Source: Arabidopsis thaliana (taxonomy: Eukaryota; Streptophyta; Magnoliopsida; Brassicales; Brassicaceae). Taken from it: a stretch of DNA of 64,000 bases. The notes under the pieces are model-generated. The model saw only the letters and a program-made list of their open reading frames with translations, was not told the DNA's origin and did no database searches. The stretch spans positions 6,200,001 through 6,264,000 of the forward strand of contig NC_003076.8 of the NCBI RefSeq assembly GCF_000001735.4, read 5' to 3'. Below, in pieces: positions 1 through 13,282 of the stretch (position 1 is its first letter; each line of letters begins with the position of its first letter). The translations under genes and the position numbers were made by a program.

Positions 1-144
1 GAAGCATGTCTAAGGAACACGAAAAGAAAAAAAAACTAAGTTCAACAGACTCAAGCAAGAAAGTAGTTTCAACATAGGCAGAAGCAATCTGACAGAAAAA
101 TTGAAGGATCTAAACAATTATAGATCAAAAGATTTGACAAGTAC

Positions 145-2058
<1,914 letters not shown>

Positions 2059-2964
2059 CGACGCGCCTCTACGAATCCTGATTTCGTCTGAGAGATCGAA
2101 TCGAGGGTTCCTGAGTTTTTTTTGCTTTGGTTAGTAAATAAACAAAAGTGAAATTAAAAGCAACAAACCCGACGTTTGAAACGACCGTAGCTTCTATTTT
2201 ACCCCGTTGATTTCGAGAAATCAAATCTACGGCTGAGATGTGCCACGTTGGCTTGACTTATAAAGATTCTCCCGCCACTTGAGAAGTAAGAGTTTCGGAA
2301 ATTCCCGCCTTGGAATTCGGGCTTTAAAGGCCCATGGGCTCGAAGTTAAACTTAGAAGAAAGCGAAAGTCAAAAAGGTCAACTTCTCGTTCTTATAACGG
2401 AACGGCCTTATCCATTTATCCGCCCGAATCACGTATCTGACACCTCAGCACTTGAAGTTGCGACACGCTACACACCTAAAATTCCAATAATACCCTTTGA
2501 AAGAGCCTACACGCTTGTCTCATGCACCTTTGCGTATAGAGGATGAAAGTGGAAGTTAAGAAAAAAAAAACCGAATATTCGTATTTTAATCGCCGTTTCT
2601 TTTCTTCTATTAGCTTCTGTTTCGCAAGATCACGACTTCTATATAATAATATATAAGCTCGCCGTATAATTTTCTTGCCGGGAATAATCTCCGATCATCG
2701 TCGGAAATTTCCGAATTGTTGTAAAAGAAGTCCAATTTAGGCTTTGGATCCTCAGTTTAATTTATCTGGGACTTTTGGTTGCTGAAATCTCTTTCGGGTT
2801 TTGTCCTAATCCTCATTAGTTTGGGTTTCGTGAGTCTCGTTTTATAAGGTATATTTTTGGCTAATTTGCTTCCGAATTCTGCTTTGTTTTAGCTCAATTT
2901 TGCCCTTAACATTGGTTGATGAACAGAGGATGATGTGGTTGTGTTTATTGTCTTCTTGCAGAAC
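2059..2964. promoter_or_regulatory. divergent promoter region between CHR17 and the first lipase, with lipase 5'UTR intron
   Basis: This is the only spacer between two divergently transcribed genes. It has a GGCCCATGGG palindrome (site II-like GGCCCA on both strands) near 2330 and an AT-rich TATA-like stretch at about 2638-2656. The lipase leader probably carries a 5'UTR intron, 2849-2961, with a GT donor after TTTATAAG and its acceptor just before the ATG. The second lipase has the same arrangement (13161-13279). Scattered matches to the region upstream of the second lipase (for example TTCCAATAATACCC near 2484 and 12884) show the tandem duplication took promoter DNA with it. Site function is inferred. 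Confidence 0.5.
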
Positions 2965-5448
2965 ATGGGACAAAAGAGATTGTTGTTCTTGCTGGCAGTT
3001 TTTACTTTTCTTGTTTCATCTTCATATGGTAGAGGTGGTAATGCAACTTCTATAATGATTCTATGTCTGTTTCCTTTATTGGGACTTCCAGTTTTTTTAT
3101 TCTCCTGAGTCTCTCTGAGCTTAATTAAGATTTTAAACTTTCTGTGTAATGTGAAGTGCTTGGGAAATTGGAAATTTAATCTGGCTACAGTGATTTTTCA
3201 TTAAGGCCTAATTACATGTTCTATCATGTTTGGAACAAATCAATTCATAATCCTTGTAGCATCATCATATACATAAGGAACCATGAAGGTCAAAATATTG
3301 ATTTCAAAGCTTTATGTTTTCGACAATTTCATGTTCTTGGTATGAGTTGTGAGGCTACGAAGGAGTTAAGACTGAAGCAAGTGGATTTATGTTAGCTTCT
3401 TTCTTCTAACTGCAGTTCTCAAGTTGAAGAGCGATGATGATCGACCTGTTTACAACCATACGCTTGCCGTCACGCTTGTGGAGTATGCCTCTGCGGTAAG
3501 TTAATGGCAGATTAGTGAAGTAGTAAAAGACCTTTGATAATGATTTAGCTTCAAAACGTAATACCCTGTAGAACGAATGTCATTTATATCTAGTGTTCTG
3601 CAAGTGAGAAGAAATTACACTTGTCCTCTTCATATTTTCATTTATCATTATTTGCACTACTAGAGAAAAGAGATGATGCTGATAACGTACATAAGATGAG
3701 TGAATCAAGTTTGTAAGATGTATGCAGGTCTATGAGTCTGATTTGACAAAACTCTTCACTTGGACGTGCGAAAGATGCAATGGTTTGACAAAGGTAAAAA
3801 ACACATGTTGAAGCAGATCACTGTTTGAACTTTGAAGCCGCAATTATTGAGTTGAGCTCTAACGTTTGTTAGGATGGTGCAGGATTTCGAAGTAATAGAG
3901 GTCATATTTGACGTTGAACACTGCTTACAGGTCTGCTCTGATATCATAAGCTACAGCTGGTCATGAACTCATGATGTTTCTTCATTGAACAATTATTAAT
4001 ATCAGTACATGTAACTTGTAACAACAGGCGTATGTTGGGGTGGCTAAGGATTTGAATGCTATCATTATTGCATTTCGGGGAACTCAAGAACACAGGTTTT
4101 ATTCTAGTCATTGTAATCTAAAAGCTACTCCTTCGCATAAACTTGGTTAATGCTTAATCAATCCAAAACTTGTGCAGCATACAAAATTGGGTCTCAGACT
4201 TGTTCTGGAAACAGCTCGATCTGAATTACCCTGACATGCCAGATGCAATGGTACACTTTAACAACAAGTATTTGTCATTGAGTTGGTCTTGTAGTACGGT
4301 GGAATTTGTAATAGTTATCCACATTGGCAGGTGCACCATGGCTTTTACAGTGCTTATCACAATACAACTTTACGGCCTGCGGTTTTGGATGCAATAACAC
4401 GAGTGAAAAAAGTCTACGGGGCGAACATCAACATCATAGTGACCGGTCATTCAATGGGAGGAGCCATGGCTTCCTTTTGTGGTCTAGACCTAGTTGTAAT
4501 CATCCTTGCATTGAATTTTTTTTTTATCTTATTGTTTTGTCCTTTGAGTTGTTAATGGCTTATATTGGATACAAATCGCAGGTAAATGAAGGTGAAGAAA
4601 ACGTACAGGTTATGACATTTGGGCAACCTCGTGTTGGGAATGCCGCTTTTGCATCTTATTACAGTTTGCTTGTGCCCAATACCTTCCGGATCACGCATGA
4701 CCGTGATATGGTTCCTCATCTGCCTCCTTACTATTACCATTTCCCTCAAAAAACATACCACCACTTCCCAACAGAGGTAACATCACTTTCTCAGTGCACT
4801 GGATGTTTATCAGAATAGCAGTTTTAATTTTGCAAAAATCTGGAATACTCAGTAGTGATCAGACAAATTTCTCCGCTTGGTTTATTAACTTTCTGAAAAA
4901 ACGAAGAAAGCAGTAATGGTGTGTTCCGGGATGCAGGTGTGGGTGAAAGATTTCAGTTTTTCGAATTTTGTTCTTTTTGGTTTGGAGAAAGTTTGTGACA
5001 ACACTGGTGAAGATCCTACTTGCAGCAGGTAACTATCAATCCCTCTGAAACAACTTACTGATATAATTTCTCTCCACTACATTAGCAAGAACAAACTTCC
5101 AAGTCGAAAATTGTGATCGTAATTTACTACCAGATTTCACCAGAGCGATGGCTATTGGTCTTAAATCGTTACAACATGCATATAGGTTTTACATGAATCC
5201 AGTATAACTCTCTAGGCAATTGTTGTTTCAGATCGGTAAGGGGAAATAGCATTTCTGACCATTTAAGGTACTTTGGGGTAGAGTTGAAGTGTGAGAGTTG
5301 GAGACAGTGCAGCATAGTGATGAATCAAGATATGGAGCGTTACAGCAGGAAAGATTCAAGGGGTAACTTATTCCTCTCGCGGACAGTTCCTCCTAAGGAC
5401 GTAGTCAAAACAAGTTCTCTATCGAAAACCGGAATCTCTAGTCTGTAG
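2965..5448 (+). CDS. class-3 (alpha/beta hydrolase) lipase, tandem copy 1
   Basis: Triacylglycerol lipase-type hydrolase of the fungal lipase-like class 3 family, probably secreted. Ten coding exons: 2965-3034, 3416-3495, 3728-3793, 3883-3930, 4028-4095, 4178-4250, 4331-4495, 4582-4776, 4937-5028 and 5232-5448, giving 357 aa. The N terminus (MGQKRLLFLLAVFTFLVSSS) looks like a signal peptide. The nucleophile elbow GHSMGG is in exon 7. A catalytic Asp is likely in HDRDMVPHLPP (exon 8) and the catalytic His in DHLRYFG (exon 10), by analogy with fungal lipases. Cysteines such as CERCNG and CDNTGEDPTC may form disulfides. All exon lengths are identical to those of the second copy. No break is seen. 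Matches the locus I recall as At5g18630. Confidence 0.93.
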
Positions 5449-5793
5449 GTATATGTTGATCTCAAGTCTTGAACAAGAGAAAGCTCGCTGGAAGAGGAGG
5501 TTTGGGGGATTCAATGTGTGGAGGAAGAACAAGGGTTCTTTGATTCTTTGTGATGGCAAGAGAAGGTGAAAAAATGATTCTGTAAATAAATCCTACGTTG
5601 GTAGCATGTAAAATCTTTTTCAATTTAAATGTGAATGAATAATCACATTGTACAGTAGCAGATTCCGAATTCTTTAAATTTGTATCCATCAATTTCTTCT
5701 GTCAATTATTAATCAAAGTACAAACATCATTTTACTTAATAGTCAACAGCTTTATTACCAAATTATTTTTGCAACATATTTGAAATGTCTTTT
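5449..5793. other. 3' flank of lipase copy 1
   Basis: Holds the 3'UTR of the lipase, which aligns with the 3' flank of copy 2 (around 15495-15650), followed by AT-rich DNA up to the retroelement junction. No additional gene is seen. Confidence 0.5.
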
Positions 5794-5809
5794 TAATAAC
5801 TAAACATAT
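5794..5809. repeat. candidate left target-site duplication of the LINE insertion
   Basis: The 16 bases here (TAATAACTAAACATAT) match 14 of 16 with 12626-12641, which directly follows a poly(A) tract. LINE-coding homology starts immediately to the right. This is the pattern of a decayed target-site duplication. Both copies are AT-rich and imperfect, so chance is possible. Confidence 0.4.
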
Positions 5810-5819
5810 TTGAAATCGC

Positions 5820-6544
5820 AGGTTGTGTTGGGAAAGTGATGACTGTGGAACTAGAAAAAATCTCAAGCACAAGACTATATTAGGGTTCAGGTGCTCCTTG
5901 ATGTTCGAAATCCTTTGCGTAACTTTAAGGAAGTTCTGCTCCTACCGGGTGAAATGATATCAGTATCTTTTGATTTTGAAAGGATTCGGAAAAGATGTTT
6001 CCTTTGTCAACGTCTCACTCATGAGAAAAGTGTTTGCCCCTTTGCTACTGTAGGAAACACTAGAGATTCAGAGGAAGATCATAGGAGTGTAGACTCAGGT
6101 TTTCTATTTGGAAAGAAATGCTTACTGAAACCAGGAGAGATGATTGTTCCTACAAAGTTATCGTCTATCTCCACTCACCAAGAATATTCAATATTGCCGG
6201 AGGTAAATGATATTCCAAACCATGAGACTGGTGATTCAAAAAGATCTAGTCATCCTTCTGGTAATCTGGACTATCCTACATCTAAAGGATTCCTCTTTGG
6301 GTTTAATGAGTCTGGTTCATCTGGATTAAGTATTAAGCAGAAGAATCCAAGAAAAAGAAAAGCTCTTTTAGTTCACAAGAGGCAAGATTCTTTCGCTGGT
6401 ATAAAAGAGAAAGAGGTTAGTCTTAATATTGAGTTTGCTTCTGCTATCAAAAGGAATAAGAAAATTACAGACTCGGAAAGATCTGATAGTACAGTAAAGT
6501 CTCTCATTACGGTGGTTCCTCAAGAACCACCGCAGTATCAATAA
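5820..6544 (+). pseudogene. LINE ORF1 remnant with CCHC zinc knuckle
   Basis: Truncated gag-like ORF1; open from about 5891 and recognisable slightly upstream. It keeps the zinc knuckle C-x2-C-x4-H-x4-C (CFLCQRLTHEKSVC, around 5998-6040) and a basic patch NPRKRKA. The N-terminal DUF4283 region is almost entirely missing. It ends at a TAA (6542-6544) in the same frame as the following endonuclease. It differs clearly from the ORF1 protein at 11268-12371, so the two modules come from different LINE lineages. Confidence 0.75.
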
Positions 6545-9500
6545 GACATCCTTAGTTGGAATTGCCAAGGACTGAGGAACCCTTGGACAATTCGGCACTT
6601 GAGGGAAATGAAAAAGGAATATTTCCCTGACATCTTGTTCCTCATGGAGACCATGAATTCTGACCTGTTTATTTTGAAAGTTTTTAGGTGGTTGGGTTAT
6701 GGTTACTTTCATACTATTGAACCGGAAGGAAAGAGTGGTGGATTAGCAATATTTTGGAACCAACATCTTCATATAGAGTTTCTTTATGAAGACAAAAATT
6801 TGCTGGATTTGGAAATATCTCAAGGATGTAAGAGATGGTTTATCTCTTGTGTTTATGGTAATCCAAGGCAGAATCTCAGACACTTGCTTCTGGATAAAAT
6901 CAGTAACATTGGTGTGAATCGAATGGCAGCTTGGAGTCTGATAGGGGATTTTAATGATATCTTGTCTAATAAGGAGAAGATAGGTGGCCCATCTAGAGTA
7001 GAATCCTCCTTTCAGGACTTCAAGAATATGTTATCAACCTGTGATATGCATGAACTGAGCAGTACTGGGAATAGTTTCACTTGGGGAGGGAAAAGAAATG
7101 AAGAGAATGGATTCAATGTAAATTAGATCGCTGTTTTGGAAATTCACAGTGGTTTTCTTTGTTTCCTAATTCACATCAATGGTTTTTGGAGAAGCTTGGA
7201 TCAGATCACAGACCGGTTTTGGTGAAATTTGTCAATGATCAGGAGCTTTTCCGAGGAACTTTTAGATTTGATAAAAGATTTGCTGAAGACCCTCAATACC
7301 AAGACGTTATTCACAAAGCATGGATAGGTAATATTTCTTCTCATAATTCTTCTTCTATGCATCGACTGGTTGACTGTAGGAAATCTATTAGTCATTGGAA
7401 AAAAGGGAAGGATTATAATGCTGAGAATCGAATTAAGAGGTTAAGGTTTGAATTGGATGAAGAAAAGAGTTACCAATTTCCGTGTTGGAACAAGATTTCT
7501 GTTATTCAAAATCAGTTGGGTATTGCCTTTAGAGAGGAGGAATCTTTCTGGAGATTGAAAAGTAGGGATAAATGGATGGCTGGTGGGGATAAGAATTCTA
7601 AGTTTTTTCAGGCCTCTGTAAAAGCTAATAGAATTAAAAACTGCTTGAGTTTTCTGGTGGATGAAAATGGTATTGAGCACACTCTCAATAAGGAAAAAGG
7701 AAAAATAGCAGAACAGTTGTGGATCTGTTCACCTCTTCTTATCCTGCAAATATGGATTCAGTCTTGGAAGGTTTTCAGACGAAAGTTACACAAGATATGA
7801 ATCATGATCTCACTCAGAAAATTACAGAACAAGAGATCTATAATGCTGTCTTTTCCATTAATGCTGAAAGTTCACCAGGTCCTGATGGCTTCACGGCGAC
7901 TTTTTTCCAGACTCATTGGAATTTAGTTAAGAATCAAATTATTGCAGACATTATGGGTTTCTTTGAAACAGGCATCCTCCCTGAAGATTGGAATCACACT
8001 CATTTATGTTTAATTCCAAAAATCTCAAATCCAGAAAGAATGAGTGACATAAGACCTATCAGCTTATGCTCGGTTCTTTACAAGATAGTCTCCAAAATCT
8101 TATCAGCTAGACTGAAGAAACATCTGCCAGCCATAGTTTCACCAACTCAATCTGCTTTTGTAGCTGAGAGGTTAGCCTCTGATAATATTCTCCTGGCTCA
8201 TGAGATAATTCATAATTTAAGAACCAATGATAAGATTTCCAGAGATTTTATGGTGTTCAAAACAGACATGTCTAAGGCTTATGATAGAGTAGAATGGCCT
8301 TTTTTAAAAGGTATTTTAAGGGCCTTGGGGTTCTGCAACCAATGGATAGGTTGGATAATGGGATGTGTCTCTTCTGTTTCTTATTCAGTACTGATTAATG
8401 GTCAACCTTACAGTCATTTCTTACCACAAAGAGGTATAAGACAGGGAGATCCGTTATCACCTTTTTTGTTTGTCATCTGTACTGAAGCTCTTACTCATAT
8501 CTTAAACCAAGCTGAACGATGTGGAAAAATTACTGGAATTCGATTTAATGATGCAGGTCCTTCAGTGAATCATCTATTATTTGCGGATGATACTTTGATC
8601 ATCTGTAAAGCAAGTCAAGAGGAATGTTCTCAGATTATGCATTGTTTATCACAATATGGGCATATTTCAGGACAAATGATCAATGTGGAAAAATCTTCGG
8701 TCACCTTTGGAAACAAGATTGAAGCAGAAACAAAAGATTGGATTATGCATAGATCTGGAATTCATGTGGAAGGAGGAACTGGCAAATATCTAGGACTACC
8801 AGAATGTTTCAGTGGCTCAAAACAGGTTTTGTTTGGCTTTCTTAAAGAAAAACTTTTATCTAGACTCAATGGTTGGTATGCTAAAACCTTATCTCAAGGT
8901 GGAAAGGAAGTGTTGTTGAAATCAATTGCTATGGCATTTCCAGTTTATGCCATGTCTTGTTTTAAACTTCCAAAGAGTCTATGTTCAAAGTTGACTTCTG
9001 TCATGATAGATTTCTGGTGGAATATGTTGCCTGGAAAAAAAAAAAATACACTGGATTGGAGCTGAAACTTTAATGCTACCAAAAGTTCTGGGAGGCTTTG
9101 GATTTAAAGATCTTCAGTGTTTTAATCAAGCTCTGTTAGCTAAACAAGCGTGGAGACTGCTTAGTGATAAAGACAGCCTTCTTTCTCAGATCTTGAAAAG
9201 CAGATATTATCTGAATTCAGAGTTCCTATCTGCAACAAAAGGCACACGTCCTTCATATGCTTGGCAGAGTATCCTTTATGGTCGAGAATTATTGAGAAAA
9301 GGTCTGAAAAAGGTCATAGGAAATTGAGAAAAAACATTGGTTTGGATAGACAATTGGCTTTTTGAGGGTAAAACGAGAAGACCTGAGAGTGTTCAGGTGA
9401 TGGTGGATATTACTTTAAAGGTCAGTCAACTAATTGATCCAGTTTCAAAGAACTGGAACTTGAACATGCTCAGAGACTTATTTCCATGGAAAGATGCTCA

Positions 9501-10662
9501 ATTAATTCTTAATCAACGACCAATGCTTTCAAAAGAGGATGCTTATTGCTGGTCAGGTACAAATCATGGTTTATACACAGTTAAATCAAGATATGATTTG
9601 AGCAGTAGCCAGAATCATAAGGAGATGTTTCACAAAGCACATGAACAACCTTCTGTCAATCCTATTTTCCAAGGTATTTGGAGTCTATACATAGCACCAA
9701 AAATCAAAATTTTCTTATGGAAAGCAGTTAAAGGTGCTGTCGCGGTGGAAGAGAGATTAAGGACACGAGGAATTCTAATCAATGATGGATGTTCTATTTG
9801 TCCTGAGGAGAATGAGACAATAAACCATGTCTTGTTTCAATGCTCTTTGGCCCGTCAGGTATGGGCTCTATCTTTGATGCAGTCACCACCTTCTGGATTT
9901 GGAAATTCGATTTTTACTAATATGAACCATGTGCTTCATAACTGTAAGAATCAAAGTATATTAAGACTCATGCGATATGCTAGTCCTTGGATCATATGGA
10001 CTCTATGGAAAAATAGAAATAAAAGTCTTTTTGAAAGTGATGTGTCTATCTCTAATAGCATAGTACAGAAAGCATTTGAGGATTGGAATCATTGGTTATC
10101 TGCTCAAGATCCAAAGACTCAGTCTGAAGACACAAAGAAAGAAATGAAATGGATTCCTCCGCCTTGGAATGAATTGAAATGCAACATTGGTGTGGCGTGG
10201 TCAAGTAAAACTCAATTAGCTGGTGTTTCATGGGTAGTTAGAAATGATACAGGAGAGGTGCTTATACACAGTAGGCGATCTTATTCTCAGGTACATTCTA
10301 ACTTTGAAGCTAAACTGAAAAGCTGGGAATGGGCTTTAGAGAGTATGGATAAACTACATGTTGATAGAGTTACTTTTGGAGCTTCTTCTCATGATATTAT
10401 CAAAGCAATGAATAAACCAGGAGAGTGGCCAGCTTTGAGAGGACATTTGGATGCATTGCTAGATCTCACTTTGGATAAACCGCATTGGTATATGGCAATG
10501 GAATTAAGACAGTGTAACACGGGAGCTAATGAGATAGCAAAAAGCGTGATAACAGGATTGAGATGGCAGAGTTATGTTGCTAAAGGACCTCCCCAATGGC
10601 TACATTATCTTTTTGACTCTGAATTAATTCATCAGAGGAGTCGATGTTTGTCTCCTTTATAG
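6545..10662 (+). pseudogene. LINE ORF2 remnant: endonuclease, reverse transcriptase, zf-RVT, RNase H-like domain
   Basis: Decayed polyprotein. The endonuclease starts at ILSWNCQGLRNPW (6547) with GDFNDIL near 6945. A frame change near 7100-7125 leads to SDHRPVLVKF (about 7201), the end of the endonuclease. A single-base loss near 7712 is inferred. The reverse transcriptase spans about 7719-9040, with QRGIRQGDPLSPFLF (about 8430) and the catalytic FADD box (8580). A frameshift falls in a run of A at 9038-9049. A TGA at 9325-9327 interrupts the frame before VWIDNWLFEG. zf-RVT (CSICPEENETINHVLFQC) and an RNase H-like tail end at 10662. Lesions were located by switching reading frame and by comparison with plant L1 proteins in general. 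Confidence 0.85.
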
Positions 10663-11267
10663 GAGAATTTTGTGCTGAGGGTCTAAAGAGTAAGTCTAGT
10701 TCATACGAAGGACTTCTTGTCAGATAGTCAACATCAGAGTGTTGATTTGTTGATTAGTTTGAGTTGAAAAGTGTCTTATTCTACATCTCCACACGTTTAC
10801 TTCAGAGTAAGGAAGGGTAAGATATTTGAAATATTTAGCATGATCCATTAGCTTCTAAGTTCCCTATTGGAAAGGAAGTCTGGCTGTCTCAGAAATGACT
10901 CAGCAAAAAAGCTAATGACTTAGCTATTCAGAGTTCATAATTAGTGACACATGTTTGACTCAGGATCATGGCTAAATAAACGTGGCCGTTGGTTAGAATA
11001 GCTAATAAGGAGGTTAGTGGTTCAATTATGGGGGTGATAGGGATCGGGAATTTCCTTTTTCTTGTCTTATATATATAAGTCGGTTATGTTAAGTCCTATC
11101 ATCTCTTAGTATCCAAATTAGGCGAGAGTTCTTTTTAATATTTTGTTAGTTTAATATTATTTTAGTCGGTTCTGTTATTTCTCTAAGTCTTTATATATCT
11201 TTCCTGCTCTCCTTAGTTAGTCTATTTCCCATCCCTTTAGTTCCTAGTTTTCTTCTCTCTTATCACT
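10663..11267 (+). promoter_or_regulatory. putative promoter/5' leader of the ORF1-type gene, with an internal inverted repeat
   Basis: Non-coding stretch between the RNase H-like tail and the next ORF1. A TATA-like TTATATATATAA lies at 11068-11079, about 190 bases before the ATG, followed by a pyrimidine-rich leader. Two bZIP-like TGACTCA cores occur near 10896 and 10956. An imperfect inverted repeat is formed by 10833-10846 and 10963-10977 (one-base bulge). No poly(A) is visible, so it is unclear whether this is the 3'UTR of element A, the 5'UTR of element B, or both. Confidence 0.4.
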
Positions 11268-12371
11268 ATGGCAGATGAGTTGTGGGATGAGATACAAAAT
11301 CTAGAATTAGGACAAGAGGATCCAGCCCTTTTCATTCCCCATGAGGCTTATGTGATGGTTGAAGCTTCAAATAACTTAAGTCTGATAGCGAGACCTCTGA
11401 ACCCAAGAGTTCAAAATCTTAACTCTGTCGTGGTAGCACTTCCAAGATCATGGGGACTAACGACTCAGGTGCATGGAAGAGTTCTTGATGCAACGTATGT
11501 CCAGTTCGTTTTTGCAAATGAAATTGATCTGATGATGGTGCAAAGAAGGGAACCGTGGCTTTTCAACAATTGGTTTGTGGCAGCAACTCGATGGCAGGTG
11601 GCTCCAGCTCACAACCTTGTCACTACCATTGATCTCTGGGTGCAGATTAGAGGTATTCCCTTACCTTATGTTTCTGAAGAGACGGTTTTGGAGATAGCTC
11701 AAGATCTAGGAGAGATCATTTCACTGGACTTTCATGAGGCTACCTCTCCTCAGATTGCTTTTATTAGAGTTAGAGTTCGTTTTGGAATAACAGACAGACT
11801 GAGGTTTTTTCAAAGAATCATCTTCGATTCTGGTGAAACTGCAACCATCAGGTTCCAATACGAACGTCTCCGAAGACTCTGCAGTAGCTGTTTCAGGTTC
11901 ACTCACAATCGAGCTTACTGTCCTTATCGTCAACGTTCACTCAGCATCGCAAGAGAAAGAGCCCTATTCTGTGATAGTGTTCAAAGATCATCAATGAATT
12001 CCCAGTCTCAAATGACTGAAAGTTCATTTCCAGTACCCATGACTCCACCTCCAAGAGTTGATCCTCCTCCAATGAATCACTCTGAATTTGTAGCTGCTTA
12101 TCCACATCTTGCAACAGCTACAAATGTGAATTACAGGTTTACAGGAGACTCAAGCACCTCCAGACAAGACTTATCATCTGGTTCAAACAATATTCTGCCA
12201 AGAAGAACTACTCATTTCACAGACCATCGAAGGTGCTTTGAAGCTGGTCAATCCTCAAGACAAAATGAAAACAGAGAACCAAGAAGACCTACAGAAAGAA
12301 TGTTGCCTCCATCTCACTTTGATCATGTTCAACGCTCTGGAGGGATTCTGAAACCTCCAAAAAAACGCTAA
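11268..12371 (+). CDS. intact LINE ORF1-type protein: DUF4283 plus CCHC zinc knuckle
   Basis: An uninterrupted 367-codon ORF starting with ATG GCA GAT GAG. Residues about 30-180 fit DUF4283, the N-terminal domain of plant L1 ORF1 proteins (for example EPWLFNNWFVAATRW). A zinc knuckle C-x2-C-x4-H-x4-C (CSSCFRFTHNRAYC) lies near residue 205-220. The C-terminal third is Pro/Ser/Arg-rich and looks disordered. The family binds nucleic acid as the LINE RNP protein. No ORF2 follows; a short 3'UTR and poly(A) come next. It is intact beside a heavily decayed LINE, so it may be young or retained. Matches a locus I recall near At5g18636 (zinc knuckle protein), uncertain. Confidence 0.75.
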   Translation: MADELWDEIQNLELGQEDPALFIPHEAYVMVEASNNLSLIARPLNPRVQNLNSVVVALPRSWGLTTQVHGRVLDATYVQFVFANEIDLMMVQRREPWLFNNWFVAATRWQVAPAHNLVTTIDLWVQIRGIPLPYVSEETVLEIAQDLGEIISLDFHEATSPQIAFIRVRVRFGITDRLRFFQRIIFDSGETATIRFQYERLRRLCSSCFRFTHNRAYCPYRQRSLSIARERALFCDSVQRSSMNSQSQMTESSFPVPMTPPPRVDPPPMNHSEFVAAYPHLATATNVNYRFTGDSSTSRQDLSSGSNNILPRRTTHFTDHRRCFEAGQSSRQNENREPRRPTERMLPPSHFDHVQRSGGILKPPKKR

Positions 12372-12625
12372 CCAATCGATCAGTTTCTGTCATTTTTTGG
12401 GAAAGTTTGCAGGCCTAGTAGCAACACAGCTTCAAGTTTGAAGAAGTCTGCTTAGTTGAGTATGGTTTTTGGTTATGACATACTCTCTCTAAATTCCTTT
12501 TGATGTAATGTTTTAGTTTGGTTCTACTTTACTTTTAGTAATGTTTTTTCAATTTCAGTTTGCTAAAGCTTTGTAAGTGGAAAGTCCACTGAAATGAAAG
12601 GCAAATTGTCAGTGAAAAAAAAAAA
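12372..12625 (+). mobile_element. 3'UTR and poly(A) end of LINE-derived module B
   Basis: Non-coding tail after the ORF1-type gene, ending in an A-rich run at about 12615-12625. It is followed directly by the candidate right target-site duplication. The arrangement (ORF1 then 3' end, with no ORF2) suggests internal deletion or retrotransposition of an ORF1-only transcript. Confidence 0.55.
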
Positions 12626-12641
12626 TAACAACTAAACACAT
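12626..12641. repeat. candidate right target-site duplication
   Basis: TAACAACTAAACACAT immediately follows the poly(A) run and matches 5794-5809 at 14 of 16 positions. If real, the whole 5810-12625 block behaves as one insertion into the spacer between the lipases. Confidence 0.4.
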
Positions 12642-13282
12642 GAGACAATCATTAAAAATCAAATTAAAATAAAATACAGATATTTGTCGAGTTTTGATTA
12701 TTGTAAGGGTTTTAACGTAATTTAGACAAACAAATTGGGACCCTCTAAACAATAAAGAGTCTTTATAAGGATATCGAATCTCCGTCCGCTAAGTCAATCA
12801 GAAACCGCATCTGTCTGCGACTCGGTCGTTCCTGGTGTGGTTTCGTGTCGTAGTCATTAAAATCTCATCTCTCTCACTCTCAGTTCCAATAATACCCCTT
12901 CCTATCAGAGCCAACACGCATCCAGCATCCTTCATCAGCCTTTGCGTATGAAAATGATGAAACTTGAATAGAGATCATTCGTATTTCATCGACGTTTCTA
13001 ATTCGCAATCACAATTGTTTTCTTCAAGGAATTGGTTTGCTTGCTTTGATCCTCAGTTTTGTCAAAGGTCTTTTTTTTTTTTCCTGGACTTGCTAAAATC
13101 TCTTGTGGCTTTTGCTCTGATACTTGTTAGTTTGGGTTTCGTGAGTCTCGCTTTATAAAGGTAAGACTATATTTTTGACTAAACTGCTTCCGGATTCTGC
13201 TTTGTTTTAGCTCAATTTTACTCTTCTTTAGGTTGATGAACAGAAGATGATGTGGTTGTGTGTTATTGTCATTTTGCAGGAT
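12642..13282 (+). promoter_or_regulatory. promoter and 5'UTR (with intron) of lipase copy 2
   Basis: From about 12884 onward this aligns in patches with the leader of copy 1 (2484-2964). A 5'UTR intron is likely at 13161-13279, with the donor after CTTTATAAAG and the acceptor TTTTGCAG four bases before the ATG. No separate gene is seen. Confidence 0.5.

Larger units (their letters stand above)
5810..10680 (+). mobile_element. decayed 5'-truncated L1-like LINE (non-LTR retrotransposon), element A
   Basis: Plant L1-type element in the plus orientation. The order is ORF1 C-terminal part with zinc knuckle, endonuclease, reverse transcriptase, zf-RVT linker and RNase H-like tail. It begins inside ORF1 with no 5'UTR, as expected for 5' truncation during target-primed reverse transcription. 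The reading frame is broken by several lesions, so it cannot be autonomous. No poly(A) tract follows its last ORF, so the right boundary is approximate; the sequence runs into a different LINE-derived module. Confidence 0.85.

Noticed and set aside
2334..2546. 70-codon ORF between CHR17 and the first lipase
   Set aside because: Lies in promoter/leader DNA, shares no conservation with the frame in the duplicated promoter of copy 2.
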